A stretch of 64,000 nucleotides of DNA from Maratus speciosus (lineage: Eukaryota > Arthropoda > Arachnida > Araneae > Salticidae), in assembly GCA_963932465.1 (NCBI GenBank), contig OZ010786.1, positions 445,644,619 through 445,708,618 on the forward strand, given 5' to 3'. A program made the position numbers and the translations under genes. The notes beneath the pieces are model-generated. The model was not told the DNA's origin. It saw only the letters and a program-made list of their open reading frames with translations, and searched no databases. Of the stretch, positions 34,271 through 46,071 are shown one piece after another (the stretch's first letter is position 1; every line of letters starts with the position of its first letter).

Positions 34271-35094
34271 GCTCAAACAATAATGTTTGCTTCAAATTAA
34301 AAATTTATTTATACGTGACTATTATAAACAGAAAAAAACTTTAAAATTAGAATTAAATAATTACGTATAAAAAGTGGGAACTTATTGAAAATTACTTCAT
34401 AAAAACTATATTTACACGTGAATTTTAAAAGAGAAAGGATATTGTAAAATAATAAATTCATTAACATGCGTTAGAAGTGTTAAATAGGAGAAATTACGCC
34501 GCATTTAGGTCACATTACACTTATTACGTAAAATGAACAAAAAATAATATTGCAAAACAATTTAAATTTAAAAATTGCGCGAGACATTTATCTGACATTT
34601 TGAGATGAACTTATCAACTATTTTTGTTAGGACAGCGCAAATAATATTTCATTTCTATCAAAAGTATTTTCACGTGAATATTAAAAAGAGAACAAAAAGA
34701 TTGGTGAAAATTACGTCAGATTAAAAACGATACATTTAAAGTGTCTTATTTAAAAGAACTTTTTTTTCGCTTTGTTAAAAAATACCGGGAGACAAAGACT
34801 CTGTTTACTTAATTCATTTTATATTAGCTTATTTTGAAATGTTTAACTGGTTTTATTTAATCAAAGACGAAAACAGCCATTGTATCTTTTAACAGCAGCT
34901 GATTTTTTCTTAAAAATCCCCAATCAAAGAGAAATCAATAGAAACCTGTTTATAGGGAGATCGCCACTGTTTTTTAAATTATAATTCAATCTTCCAAAGT
35001 CATTTTAAAGCCGATCAAATTAGCCTGCTTTTAGAGACTGCGGTGTCTGAACGGGGGTTGGCGAGCGTAGCTCGTAGGGGTCCGAACTCCCTAA
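34271..35094 (+). mobile_element. Probable Helitron 3' portion
   Basis: Ends with two stacked hairpins, 'gcgagcgtagctcg' and 'ggggtccgaactccc', then CTAA (35091-35094) and T. That fits the CTRR|T Helitron rule. The AT-rich body is unassigned and no TC border was found. Confidence 0.45.
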
Positions 35095-35472
35095 TAAATG
35101 TAAATAGTAATAAAAAAAGCATGCTTTTATTAAAATCCACTAAAATATAAAAAAAAAAATACATGTTTTTTAAATGCACTACGAAATTGGCGATATTTCG
35201 CGAAATTAGCTAGCTATCGCCAAGTTAACCTTATATACATGACAGTTTAATTTTGTTGTCCATTTTGATGCTATTTGGCTAAGTTGGTCAACATTGTGGC
35301 AACCGTGCCATTAGTAATTTTCAACAAATACTCATTGTTGAAGCTGATACTGATTTCTCTATTGGAAATCAACCGTTATCACCCCGTTGCCCCCCCCCCC
35401 CACTCCTTAGGGATCGAATTTTAAAAATTCAATGTCCAATTCCTGTATTGCCCTCAGGAATACATATATATA
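35095..35472. other. Unassigned stretch with poly-C tract
   Basis: No gene. A C-run of about ten lies at 35391-35401, and a short TA tract precedes the element at 35473. Confidence 0.4.
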
Positions 35473-36036
35473 CAGGAGAACCCCGACTTATGTCACCCAG
35501 CATTTACGTCGTTTGGCCTGGTAAAAAATTCCTTAATTAAGACGCACGTTGAACCTTTTTCAAAACTTTTGGTTTTATGAACGGAAACTTTCCGCGAACG
35601 TCAAGTGATAGAGACAAACAAATAAAAAAAGTCACTAGAAAAACCTTAGAAAACTCATTCTACAATTACAAAAAGCTTCAAACTTCATTGCAAGATTTTT
35701 TCGCATCCTTAAAGACTCGAACAGGACAGCTAGAAGAATGATGCATTGTAAGTTAACAACTTATTGATTTATTCCAAATTCTTGTATTGAAAACTCATTT
35801 TTCTGGTAATGTTAAATGTATGTAACATAATCCCTAAATGCAATAGAATATGTTCATTAGATTTTGGAGAATTATTACTTATCCTTTTTTACCCGACTAA
35901 AAAGAAGGGTTAATTATTTCACGCGTATCTGGGTATGTGGATTTCTTTATACCCTCGAAACATCCCAACGGCTTGATGGATTTTAATGAATGGCGTCTCT
36001 ATCAATTCGTCTTAACAGCCCGATGGTTACAGACTA

Positions 36037-37303
36037 CAGATGGGTGACAAAATAATACGAACACCCATGAAAAAGGCATGGTCCATTTCAAAGAAGCAGA
36101 AAGTGCATGTGACATTGAACTCAATTCCGCCACCTACTGGTTATGAAAGGTAAGGTATTAGTCGCTCAACATCAGTCATAGGTATTGCATGCGCTTACCA
36201 TACGCTCTGGAAAACTCAATAATGACCGACTTGTCAGAGTTCGAAAAAGGAATGATTGTTGGAATGCGGTACGCTAGTTGCTCCGTGACGGAAACAGCCA
36301 GTTATCTGAGGCGTGCAAAGAGTACTGTGTCAGCCGCTGTAACAGCGTACACGAAGTGCGGTAAAGAGTCGTCTGCTAAGTACAATAGTGGATGGAAAAG
36401 GAAACTTTTTGAGAGGGATAAAAGAGATTTGACCCGCATAGCTGTTCGAAAGCGCAGGCAATCTTTATCCCAGATAACGCCAGAGGTAAATAGTCATCTG
36501 AAGAATCCCATTTTAGCAAGAACTGTCCAAAGGGAACTTCATGCTTCAAACACTTATAGAAGAATTGCAATTCGTAAGAGATTGATGACATCACGTCATG
36601 CTTTTCAACGTCGTCAATGGTGTAAAACACACACAAACTGTGCTCATCAACAGCGTCAACAAGTCATTTTGATGATGAATCAATCTTCACCATATTTCAG
36701 ACAACTAGACGCATTTATGTGTGGAGAAAGCCCACAGAAGCATTTTCTCCTGACTGCCTCTTGCCGACTGTGAAGCATGGAGGTGGTTTCCTTATGGTAT
36801 GGGGTGCGATATCTTGGAGTCGCCATGGGCCGCTTGTTACTCTGCATGGGAAGGTAACAGTTGCTCACTATGTCCATATTCTGGGGATCCGGTGCATCCT
36901 TCTTTCCAGACTTAATTTCCAGGAGAATGCCCACTTTATCAAGACGACAATGCTCCTATCAACACTGCTAAAATCGTCCAAAAATGGTTTGAAGAGCATG
37001 AGGAGGAAGTAGGACATCTTGCTTGGCCCCCTCAGTCTCCTGACTTCAAAATTATTGAACATTTGTGGGGATATTTGGAGTCAAAACTCCGTGCTCGATT
37101 TCCTCTACAATCTATGCTTTTGGAATTAGAGACTGCTCACCAGGAAGAATGGCTTTATATTCCTTTAAATGTTGTTCATAACCTCTATGAATCCATCCCA
37201 CGTCGCATACAATCTATAATTAATTCTAGGGGTGGTCCGATTCCCCATTAATAAAGCTCTTCTTTTACTTCACAGGTGTTCGTATTATTTTGTCGCCCAT
37301 CTG
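36037..37303 (+). mobile_element. Tc1-like transposon, full length, dead
   Basis: Terminal inverted repeats 'cagatgggtgacaaaataat' and its counterpart ending at 37303 are about 29 bp and almost perfect. They are flanked by TA at 36035-36036 and 37304-37305. The site without the element is preserved at about 42027-42034, where 'ggttatagg' runs straight into 'ctaggttttg'. Length 1267 bp is normal for Tc1-like elements. It encodes a broken transposase. Confidence 0.95.
36189..37251 (+). pseudogene. Tc1-family transposase (DD36E-type spacing), inactivated
   Basis: The N-terminal 130 residues from 36189, probably starting at the Met of MTDLSEFEKG (36222), form the paired-like helix-turn-helix DNA-binding region. 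A frameshift at about 36640-36662 then leads to the motif DDES with the first catalytic Asp and 'MVWGAISW'. A second frameshift near 36885 and an in-frame TAA near 36914 precede QDDNAP (second Asp, near 36943-36948) and SPDFKIIEHLW (Glu). I count 36 residues between Asp and Glu, instead of the 34 usual for Tc1. It cannot make a whole protein. Tc1 transposase would act in the nucleus by cut-and-paste at TA. Confidence 0.93.
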
Positions 37304-37793
37304 TAGGTTTTGTTTTTATAAATTCAAAATGGCGGCCGTAAAATACAAAATGTCTGTGGAGACGAAAAATTTTTTTTACGCACCCTCTTGAGTGGCACAT
37401 TATTGGATAGGTCTTTCAAAATGAAGACGATGTTTCCTTGACTATTTTACAGTCAGAAGCTCCGTTAAAATATATACAACCTGGAAGTTGTGTAGGTAGG
37501 ATCTCTATCTTTACTGCAACTCTAACCATCATAGACATCTATAGGCCTGATCAAAACAGTGTTTATAGATAGGAACTAACAACTAAACACAACTTAAAAT
37601 TCGTCAATACAAGTAAATAAAAAAATAGGTAAGTAATATAATTCACATTGGTGAGAAATACTTAATTAGTTCTCTTTTTTCGCAGTCGGGTTTTTTGATT
37701 TTTTAAATTTAATTGTATTATTGCTTATCTCAGTGTACGTCGACTTACGTCGCTAGTCACGGAACGAATTGTTGACGTAAGTCGAGATATTAC

Positions 37794-37980
37794 CGAGGCT
37801 ATCGAAAAAGACAGGCTACGGCGGTGGGTCCGATTCTTCTTTTTTTACAGACCGCTGAAGTCACGTGATGCTCTTTTCGCACACCTTCATTGGTGGATTC
37901 GAGCATCACGTGACTCCAGCGGTCTGTAAAAAAAGAAGAATCGGACCCACCGCGGTAGCCTGTCTTTTTCGTTAGCCTCG
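37794..37980. mobile_element. 187 bp fold-back MITE with 9 bp target duplication
   Basis: Almost the entire element is an inverted repeat: 'cgaggctatcgaaaaagaca' at the left and the reverse at the right, with 'cggtgggtccgattcttctt' in both arms. The 9 bp AGATATTAC occurs directly at 37785-37793 and 37981-37989. A 9 bp duplication with long TIRs is typical of Mutator-like elements (family inferred). It sits within the pogo-like right end, so it arrived later. Confidence 0.92.
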
Positions 37981-37999
37981 AGATATTACTGCATTCCAA

Positions 38000-38690
38000 A
38001 ACTCTATGTCAACAGGAAGAGAGTGAAAAACGAGTCACAAGATTTGACTGCCACATATAAAGGGAATTGTAAGTTAAAAGAAGCATGTGAAAAGGGAAAC
38101 AAAAATTGCTATTTGAAAAAAAATAAGAATGTAGTCTATTTTTCTTATAGTCGGTTTAGAATCTTTTAAAAATCAGTTTGAAAGGGAATTAAATTGTTAT
38201 TGATGGAATAAAAGAAGAAAAAAGTCTATCTGATTCTGACACCGTTACACGGTTAATGTTAGGAACAAAAAGAAGTCTTTGGATATTCCTTGTCTGTCCT
38301 CGCATCATGTTTGAAGTCCTTTTACAGAGTTCCTGGAAGACAGAAGGCACATCTTTCTGCCATATACCTACAATATTATTTTAAAAGAATAAGAGATGTG
38401 ATTTTTGCAGATTTCTGCCAATGGTGTGTATAAAGGACAAATTTGCTATTTTTAACAAATTTTCAGGAACATAAAAATTACAAAACGTTTTCACGAGGGA
38501 GTGTTTCGAATTAATACTTATTTAGATGTAAGCATATATTTTAAAATCAGAAAATTAATCTTGAAACAATTTTAAAATATTATTAAGAATTTTTCACTGC
38601 GTATTTTTCGTATCGGTGTTGATCTCAGATTATACAAAAATTTTCGGTCTCGGGGTCCAGAAAAGGTGCCCGAACTTAGCTCCAGTACTA
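38000..38690. repeat. Dispersed repeat family D, copy 2 (uninterrupted)
   Basis: Collinear with the two halves around 16510-18660; it lacks the 1.5 kb insertion and so acts as the empty-site reference. Ends near 'ttcggtctcgg' with a G/C-rich motif similar to 18600-18650. Confidence 0.7.
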
Positions 38691-38699
38691 AACCAAGTG

Positions 38700-39082
38700 G
38701 TGGCTACACAAATCATTACCTCATCGAGTTCACGGCTAAAATTCCAGGATTTGTTAAAACTCGATTAGCATATTAAAATGCAACTGATTTGCCAAGTCGT
38801 ATCTTGGTGGAAAATATCTGCAAACCCCATTTTAGTGGTTGACTTGTTAGCCATTGGTTACCATTGTGTTTTCCCGCACCCAAAGGTATGAAAACATGGA
38901 GGACTCGGTGCAGTAAAACACAATGGAAAATCTACCAATCAAACACGAAAACCAGGTCTTCAGGAAGTTTTCCCCAAGATATGACTTGGCAGATCAGTTG
39001 CATTTTAATATGCTAATTGAATTTTAACTAATCCTGGAATTTCAGCCGTGAATTCGATGAGATGAGGGTTTGTTGCAGCCGC
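38700..39082. mobile_element. Fold-back MITE family H, copy 1
   Basis: Arms share 'cctcatcgagttcacggct', 'attccagga', 'gcatattaaaatgcaactga' and 'ttttagtggttga'-like blocks in opposite orientation around a centre near 38885. A truncated copy lies at 47620-47945. The duplication at the ends is not clear. Confidence 0.8.
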
Positions 39083-39756
39083 CGCGTCGGCCACACCATG
39101 TGCATGTGTATGCGGTATTTTCGATTGAGCACAGCTTAATAGCTTACTTTTGATTCAAACATAATAAAATCTTTTTGTTTTATGCATGAAAATTCATGTT
39201 TTCATGAAAATAATCTAATTTTAAACAGAAGAAGCATTTGAAATGTAATTTATTTTGGAAAATATAGTTATGTTAGGACAAAAAGGATTGTATTTGCTTT
39301 ATCAATTCTCATCTTTTAAAACATTTTCCTCGAAATAGTCAATGAGCCTTCCTGCATAAAACAATTAGATTTTATTTGAAAACAAACAGTTAGAATAAGA
39401 CATCAAAAACGCAACTATCATCTCAGAAAAGGGATATATGCCTGCTATTTTGAAGGCGCTATAAATATGTATGTTGCAAGAAATAGTTTGAATAAAAGTC
39501 TGTATTTTTGAATGTAAGACGTAAATCCCCAACCACATAAAAAAGGTTTCTACAAATATAGTTTAAAGCTTGAGACATTTCTGTTGCCTCGATTCTTAAA
39601 ATCTTTTACATAATTCATGACTTTATTTACAACTATTGCGCAGTGTTAGATGAGAATGTTTTTTAGCCCGTTCGGAGTCCCGTTTCTTATAATAGAAGAT
39701 ATCTTTTCATTGAGTATTATTTCATCTTAACAACTATTATTGTTATTATTTGCATA
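39083..39756. other. AT-rich unassigned stretch
   Basis: No supported feature; it ends at the TA target of the Tc3-like element. Confidence 0.4.
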
Positions 39757-39758
39757 TA

Positions 39759-41290
39759 CAGTGTGGCGCAAAAGTTTATGCACAAGCTAAATATTTTTAT
39801 AAAATGAAAAATATACATCGGAACGCTTTGAAATTTTTACTGTATCTAAAGAATTGGATTATAAATTCATGTTTCGAATTCAGAAACAATTCACTGTAAG
39901 GAAAATAATAAATTGTAGAAAAATTAAAATTGCGATGTCACAAAAGTTTATACACAAAAACGAAATATTTACATTTCAAAAAGAACAAAAATCCGTTAGT
40001 AGTCTATGGTGTTTCTATTGCACCTGATGAGATCAAATACGCGATTTTCCTTTGATAACACGAGAGTATGAAAGATTTTGGGAGCGAGTTTGTGTTAGGC
40101 TTCTTCGATCGCTGATTTGAGCTTTTACACTCAGTAATACTGCTTCTCATTTTTTTAGACGTCACGTGAGAGGATTCCTCATATATTCTCTATCGGATTC
40201 AGATCTGGGCTGAGTGCTAGCGAGTTTATCACACTGATATTCTAAGATGCAAGCCATTCTTTTGTGCAACGGGAAGTGAGTATCGATGCGTTGTCTAGCT
40301 GGAAGGTCCAATTGGGACCACTAGAAGTTCACCAAACGGTGACAAATGCTCACTCAGAATTTTCTGATACTTTTGTGAATCTTCTCTGCCATTTAGGAAA
40401 CAAAGACACTTTTATCCATATTTGCCAAAAGCGCCCCATACTATGAGCGAACCACCAAGTTGTTGCCTGCTGAATATTCTCTTCGGATCTTTCCTCAAAG
40501 CACGCCAATAGAATGAGAAGCAATCTGGACCATCCAAATTCCATTTTTTTTCATCAGAAAACAATCCATTCGTCACGATAATACACGTGCTGTTTTGCCC
40601 ATTGAAGTCTTGCTTGTTTTACACACTGTTTCAGAAAAGCCTTACGAGCTAATTTTTACTTTTTGATGAATCCTGATTCGGTTATTCATCTGCATGTAAC
40701 CGATCTCACGTGATATTTTTGATCCCAGCCGACTTTTTTATCTGATTAAGAGACAAATTGCCAGTTACAGCCAATCTTTTAATTCTTCCATCCTCACGAA
40801 ATGTGGTTTTACTCGACCTTTCTGAGCGATATGAATTTTTGAATTATTTTCCACGTTGCAAAGCACTATAAATATCACGTTTAGACCGATGTAAAATAAG
40901 CGAAGTTTGCAAAACGAATTTAACATCGGCTTTCAGCTTCCACACTTCTACAACTTCTTCAGGCGAGAACTACAGAGATTTCGGAATTTTGATATAACTC
41001 GTACAAGAATCACTACACTTTATACTCTAGAAAAAATGTCTCGCCGATCCTTCACCTATCATGTTTAAGAAGATATTTACAGAAATAGCATTTGTGCATA
41101 AACTTTTGTGACATCACGAAAAAGGTATTTTTGTAATTTCTAATTTTTGTAACGATCAATTTTTTTCAAACTTGAGATATATATTTATGATCATAATATT
41201 CACCTACAGTGGGTATTTGAAAGCATTCCGTTGTGCAATTTTATTTTTATTAAAATATTTGCGTTGTGCTTAAACTTTTGCGCCGCACTG
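39759..41290 (-). mobile_element. Tc3-like transposon with double terminal repeats
   Basis: Ends 'cagtgtggcgcaaaagttta' and its inverse at 41290, flanked by TA (39757-39758, 41291-41292). A second, related inverted pair lies about 170 bp inside each end: 'gatgtcacaaaagtttatac' near 39934 and 'gcataaacttttgtgacatc' near 41096. Two binding sites per terminus is a known trait of Tc3 and other IR/DR elements. Length is 1532 bp. The transposase gene is on the minus strand and broken. Confidence 0.9.
40160..40990 (-). pseudogene. Tc3-like transposase relic
   Basis: In minus-strand frames one reads WNLDGPD (around 40545, including the first catalytic Asp of the Tc1/Tc3 type), GGSLIVWGAF (near 40450), and LSPDLNPIENI with the catalytic Glu (near 40200-40222), followed by a stop where Trp is usual. 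Frames change between these blocks, so the gene is broken. The N-terminal DNA-binding part should lie at about 40600-40990 but is too decayed to delimit. Confidence 0.85.
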
Positions 41291-41352
41291 TATTAATGAT
41301 AGTATATGTCTATACATTTATTATTTTGACCTCATTTAAGTTTTAGTTTTTA

Positions 41353-41798
41353 TCGGGTGTCCTAAAAAAGACTGACTGATTTTAAAATTCAATAACTTGC
41401 AAATGGTGATAGCTATCAAAAAATGTTTTGCAGGAGGGTTATGTAAGATATAAGGAGTTTTTTTACTGCGATTTCCACTTTCAATTACAAATAGCATTGA
41501 TAAATGGCGCTGCAAGTAGTAGGTGCTAAATCTAGGCTCGATTTTTTGGGCTCTCTCTCTTCTCCCATGCGAAAAAGGAGATTAAAGTGTGTTGCGTGGA
41601 TCCCGAAATACCGAAATTCGGGTCTGCATTTAGCGCCTTTTGCTCGTAGCGCCATCTATTGTTTTTTATTCGAACTACAATCGAGAATCACAGTAAAAAA
41701 ACTCCTGACATCATAGATAACCCTCCTGCAAGAATTATTTTAATACCTCTTACCATTTACAAGTTATTGAATTTTAAAATCCTTTTTAGAACACCGGG
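41353..41798. mobile_element. Fold-back MITE, 'CCGGGTGTCCC' family, copy 3
   Basis: 446 bp palindrome starting 'tcgggtgtcctaaaaaagac', flanked by TA (41351-41352, 41799-41800). It is more diverged than the copies at 4891 and 6435, so older or from another subfamily. Confidence 0.85.
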
Positions 41799-41888
41799 TA
41801 GTGATATATTAAAGCAAAAAAATGTAGCTGAGTAGCGTTGACGTCAAATAAATGGTGGCAACGATTTAAGCAATCATTTTCTCTTTTT

Positions 41889-42816
41889 ACCCGACTGAAA
41901 AGAAGGGTTATGTGTTTCACGCGTGTCTGTGTATGTGGATTTCTTTATACCCTCGAAACATCCCAACGGCTGGATGGATTTTAATGAATGAGGTCTCTAT
42001 CAATTCGTCTTAACGGCCCGATGGTTATAGGCTAGGTTTTGTTTTTATAAATTCAAAATGGCGGCCGTAAAATACAAAATGGCGGTAGAGGCGAAAAAAG
42101 ATTTTTACGCACCCTATTGAGTGGCATATCATTGGATAGGTCTTTCAAAATGAAGACGATATTTCATTGACTATTTTACAGTCAGAAGCTCCGTTAAAAT
42201 ATTATACAACCTGGAAGTAGGTATGGGATCTCTACTGCTACTGCTACTTTACTGCAACTCTAACCATCATAGATATCTATAGACCTCATCAAAAGAGTGT
42301 TTATATATAGGAACTAACAATTAAACACAACTTAAAAGTCATCAATTCAAGTAAATAAAAAAATAAATAGGTAAGTAATATAAACTAGGAATATAAAAAA
42401 ATATTTTAAGTCAATTCCTACTTAGGTCAATAAGAGAATTTTTTCCCCATTCTTCTTTCCTCTTGAGTGGCGCTTAAAATGCCTTGATCAAGAAGAGGGC
42501 TCTCTCGGTCTTAAAATACCTTGATCAAGAAGAAGGCTCTCTCGATTATTGAAAATTAATTTAATTTAATTTAATTTAATTAATGAATTAATATTTGAAA
42601 AAAACTGGATTATCATCAAGTGCCATTCACTACAAGTTGAAAAAAATTTATTTGAGCTTGATTGGAGGAATAATAAGTATTTTATTAACGATTGAAAATT
42701 TGAACAAGATATATATAGCATATATAGCGAGAATGTGAGCTAATAGTAGGAATTGAAAAAAAATAGTTTCACACTGATGAGAAATATTTAATTAATTCGC
42801 TTTTTACGCAGTCGGG
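41889..42816. repeat. Dispersed repeat family G, copy 2 (Tc1 empty site)
   Basis: Starts 'acccgactgaaaagaaggg', ends 'cgcagtcgggg'. Collinear with 35891-37691 but lacking the Tc1 element. It also carries a (AATTT)n stretch near 42562-42585. The ends are weakly inverted (ACCCGACT/AGTCGGG), so it may be a transposon itself. Confidence 0.8.
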
Positions 42817-42869
42817 GTTGTTGATTTTTTAAATTTAATTGTTTATTACCCAATTTCAATTACTTGTAA

Positions 42870-43430
42870 GCATCGCAAATTTTAAATTTTTACACAGTCG
42901 TATAAAGGGAAAAAATGTACTTCAAATGCAATTTGTTCGAAGACCGTATCTCAATTTGTAGATATTTTATGGTTTTTAAAATAATTTTAAAGCATGATTT
43001 AAAAAAAAAATCTGCCTCCATCGTGTACAGCCTAATCACAGAAAATTAACCTAATTACATTTAAAATTATAAAATAGAACAGCTTTTGTCTCCAGCAAAG
43101 TTTTAGTAACGAAATTAAAACTACATAAATAAATAAATAGATAAGTGATATAAATAAAGCAATATAAATAAATCAACACAAATAAAATACATATTCAATA
43201 GATATGTTATCGAACTGAGCGTTTAAACACTGAAATAAACCGAATCAAATAGCTCTCTGTAAATAGTGAAATATCTGGCGGTTTCTTCTGCTATGAATCT
43301 CTGACCTGTGGCTAATTCGAAAGTATCGCTTTTAATAAATTTTAAAACTTTTTAAAATATATAATTGAAAATGTTCATATAAAAATTGTTTTCGCATATG
43401 TTCTATGACACGGGCTTCCCGAGCTGTTTA
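42870..43430 (+). mobile_element. Helitron family A fragment
   Basis: Shares 'acacagtcgtataaaggg', 'caaatgcaatttgtt' and the (A/T) body with 9414-10503. The 3' hairpin region 'acgggcttcccgag' is recognisable near 43410-43424 but the CTAG terminus is not. A CT microsatellite follows (43440-43455). Confidence 0.65.
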
Positions 43431-43765
43431 TCTGGGTAATCTCTCTCTCTCTCTCTTATATATACAGTAAAACTCGGATATAACGCTCACCGCTTAAAAC
43501 GCTTTTCCGCCTTTTACGCTCATTTGTCCCGATCCCTTGAACTATACCCATAAGTGCAATGTAAAAATTCCTCGCTTTTAACACTCCCCGCTTTTAACGC
43601 TTTCCCGCTTTTAACGCGCTTTTTATTGGTCCTTTGACCAAAGAAATCCCGGATACTACGCTTTGGTGCTTTGGTTTACATCCGGAGTTCTTATTTTTCC
43701 GTCCGTACAAAGAGAGAGAGAAAGAGAGGATACGTAGAATTGGCATCCAGCCAATGCCCAAAGAC

Positions 43766-43806
<41 letters not shown>

Positions 43807-43929
43807 GCGGTCGCGGCGTTTCTCATTGGATCAGTGAACAAAAGAATTTATGCCGTCCATCTCAGCAGCACCCGTCTGTCTCTTATTCACACAAACTGTT
43901 TTCGCTTTTTTCATTTACACATAAAGTAA

Positions 43930-46071
43930 GTGGCATCGCTGCCGACTCCAATTAGATGCAACATGGAAGCTAAGAGTATGAAAAGAAAGACGCTGACACT
44001 TTCGAAAAAATTAGAAATTCTAAAAAATTATGACAAAAAATCACCTATTCTGAGCCAGAAAGATTTTGCGTTATCGATGAATATCGTGCCGTCGTCTCTT
44101 CAAAACAGAAAAAATATTGAAAAAAATGCTGTGATTGGTGGCTTAAAGAAAAAGAGAGTCAAAACAGGAAAATATGAAGATTTAGAAAAAGTTATGGACG
44201 AGTGTTTTCTTGAGTCAAGACACTGTAACATACCTATCAGCGGATCCATAGTTAAAGAAAAAACAGCTGAATTAGCCCAAAAGCTAAGTATTGAAGATTT
44301 TACTCCATCTAATGGGTGGTTAGACCGATTTCGAACCCTCCACGGCGTTGTGTACAAGAAGATTTGCGGAGAATCCGCTGCCGTGAGCATAGAATATGCA
44401 GAATTTTGGAAAAAGAACAGTTTTCAAGGCTTATCAAAAACTATGCCAGTTGTGATATTTGTAACGCCGACGAATTTGGCTTATTTTTTAACGCGATGCC
44501 TAATAAATCCTTAACGTTAAAAGATGAACAGTGTCATGGAGGGAAGCTCAGGAAAGAACGTTTGACTGTGCTTGTTTGTTCCAACGCCTATGGGTGTGAA
44601 ATTTCGCAACCCCCTTCCTCTCTCGAGCAGTCAGCCAGACTGCTTAGGCGCCGCGAAGGATCACGTGACCTTTGAGAGAATTAATATTTAAAAACATTTT
44701 TGCTTTCTTGTTCCTTTTTTAGTTTAGTTTTATTGTGAATGTGAATCTTGAACGCAGCAGGTAGTCTGCGTATGTTTTTTACCATGAGCTTCAAATCGAA
44801 GAAATGATGTTTTGATTTTAAAAAGGGAAATTTATTTTCGAATATAAAATCATGCTATTTTCTTGGCTTCTTTATAGAAGAAAATAATTGTTGAAATTTT
44901 TAATATGAATATCTTGGATTCCAAGCGAGGAATAACAAATATTATCCAAATGTTTTCATTGTAAATATTGTAAATATTTAAAAAGTGTAAATAGAATTTT
45001 CAAGTTTTTTATTATCATGTGCTCTTTTATTGAACAACACCTGCGCCACTTTCAACGGGAAATATGCTTGATTATTTTAATGTGATTTTACATGAATCGT
45101 GAAGTTTTCATCTAAGCTCTCCAACTTTGATTTAAATTAAGAATAACACGAAACTCTTGAATATCATGAAGATTAATTCTTTAACGGGAGCGACAAACGC
45201 AAGCCTTTGGTGGTTGAAAAATCGGCCAAACCTCGCTGTTTCAAGAACATCAAACGGCTGCCCTGTGACTATGCACTTGAACGTAAGGGTTGGATGACGG
45301 GTCCCTAGTTCATTAAATATATTTCTGATTTTGAGGTCGAGATGCGGAAGCAAAATAGGCATGACATACTATTCGCATCCCCAAGAAATACCAGATATTT
45401 CAAACGTCTCTCTGGAATTTTTACCTGCAAACGCCACAAGCGTACTTCAACCAATGGATCAAGGGATCATAAAGGTTTTAAAACAACAAAACGTGTAGTG
45501 AAACGATTTCTACATGAAATGGAAATTAAAAGTAGTTGATCTTCTGTGAGTCTTCGACGCCATGAACTACCTTAGATCTGCTTGGGATGCAATCGAACCT
45601 AAATTAATTCAAAATTGCTTTAAAAAGGCAAGCTTCATAACGGACGCCAACGATGATATGGATGCGGCTGAAGAGGGTTCGGATCCTATAGACGAAGAGG
45701 ACTGGCAAGCTGTTTGCGAGCATCTTGCAGAAAACACACACAGCCTTCAGGACTATCTTAACACTAATAAAGACGGTATCACAAGCAACTTTAGGAGTAT
45801 TGACGAAATTATGGGAGACATTGTACAGGATGCCGTAGAAGAAGAGGACCCTGATGAAGTTGCTGATGGCGATGTTCAAGAGAGAATCCCAACGATAACT
45901 GAAGTAATGGAAGCTTTTAGCACTATCAGCCTACACACCGCTTCAGTAGATTACGTCGCTTCACATGAAGTTATATTAAAACATATAAACAACGCAGAAA
46001 ACGCTCTTTTATGTGGTCTTTCGTCCACCCGTCAGACGAAACTCGAAGAGTGTTTCTCTAAAATAGATTAA
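43930..46071 (+). pseudogene. pogo/Tigger (CENP-B-like) transposase, inactivated
   Basis: Frame from 43930; the Met at 43963 (MEAKSMKRKT) is the likelier start. Residues up to about 110 form a psq/CENP-B helix-turn-helix, and a second CENP-B type HTH ends near FTPSNGWLDRFRTLHG. A frameshift near 44410-44450 leads to ICNADEFGLFF (first catalytic Asp) and KERLTVLVCSNA. After the insertion, KPLVVEKSAKPRCFKN and MRKQNRHDILF follow. The usual LDNCPAH block with the second Asp is missing. LPANATSVLQPMDQGIIKV appears near 45415-45475, then two stops. An intact acidic tail of 169 codons (45562-46071) ends at TAA. Known relatives cut and paste at TA. Confidence 0.9.
44600..45180. other. About 570 bp insertion within transposase coding region
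   Basis: Transposase coding stops after CSNAYG (about 44595) and resumes at SDKRKP (about 45187). The intervening DNA is non-coding and AT-rich, except for 'cgccgcgaaggatcacgtga' near 44650. No inverted ends or duplication are obvious, so it could be an intron of the transposase, a transposon remnant or a replacement. Confidence 0.5.

Larger units (their letters stand above)
35891..37691. repeat. Dispersed repeat family G, copy 1 (contains Tc1)
   Basis: Begins 'acccgactaaaaagaagggt' and ends 'cgcagtcggg'. It is collinear with 41889-42816 except for the precise Tc1 insertion at 36037-37303. Shared words include 'accctcgaaacatcccaacg' and 'aaattcaaaatggcggccgt'. Confidence 0.85.
35473..37991. 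mobile_element. Composite pogo-like element hosting three insertions
   Basis: Left end 'caggagaaccccgacttatg' after TA (35471-35472). Right end 'cgacttacgtc' type inverted match ending 'attactg' at 37991, followed by CA rather than TA. CAG ends and a GACTTACGTC motif are common in pogo/Tigger elements. Inside lie the family G repeat (35891-37691) with a Tc1 transposon, and the MITE at 37794-37980. Removing them leaves a body of about 500 bp. The left and right ends match only moderately, so this grouping is tentative. Confidence 0.45.
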
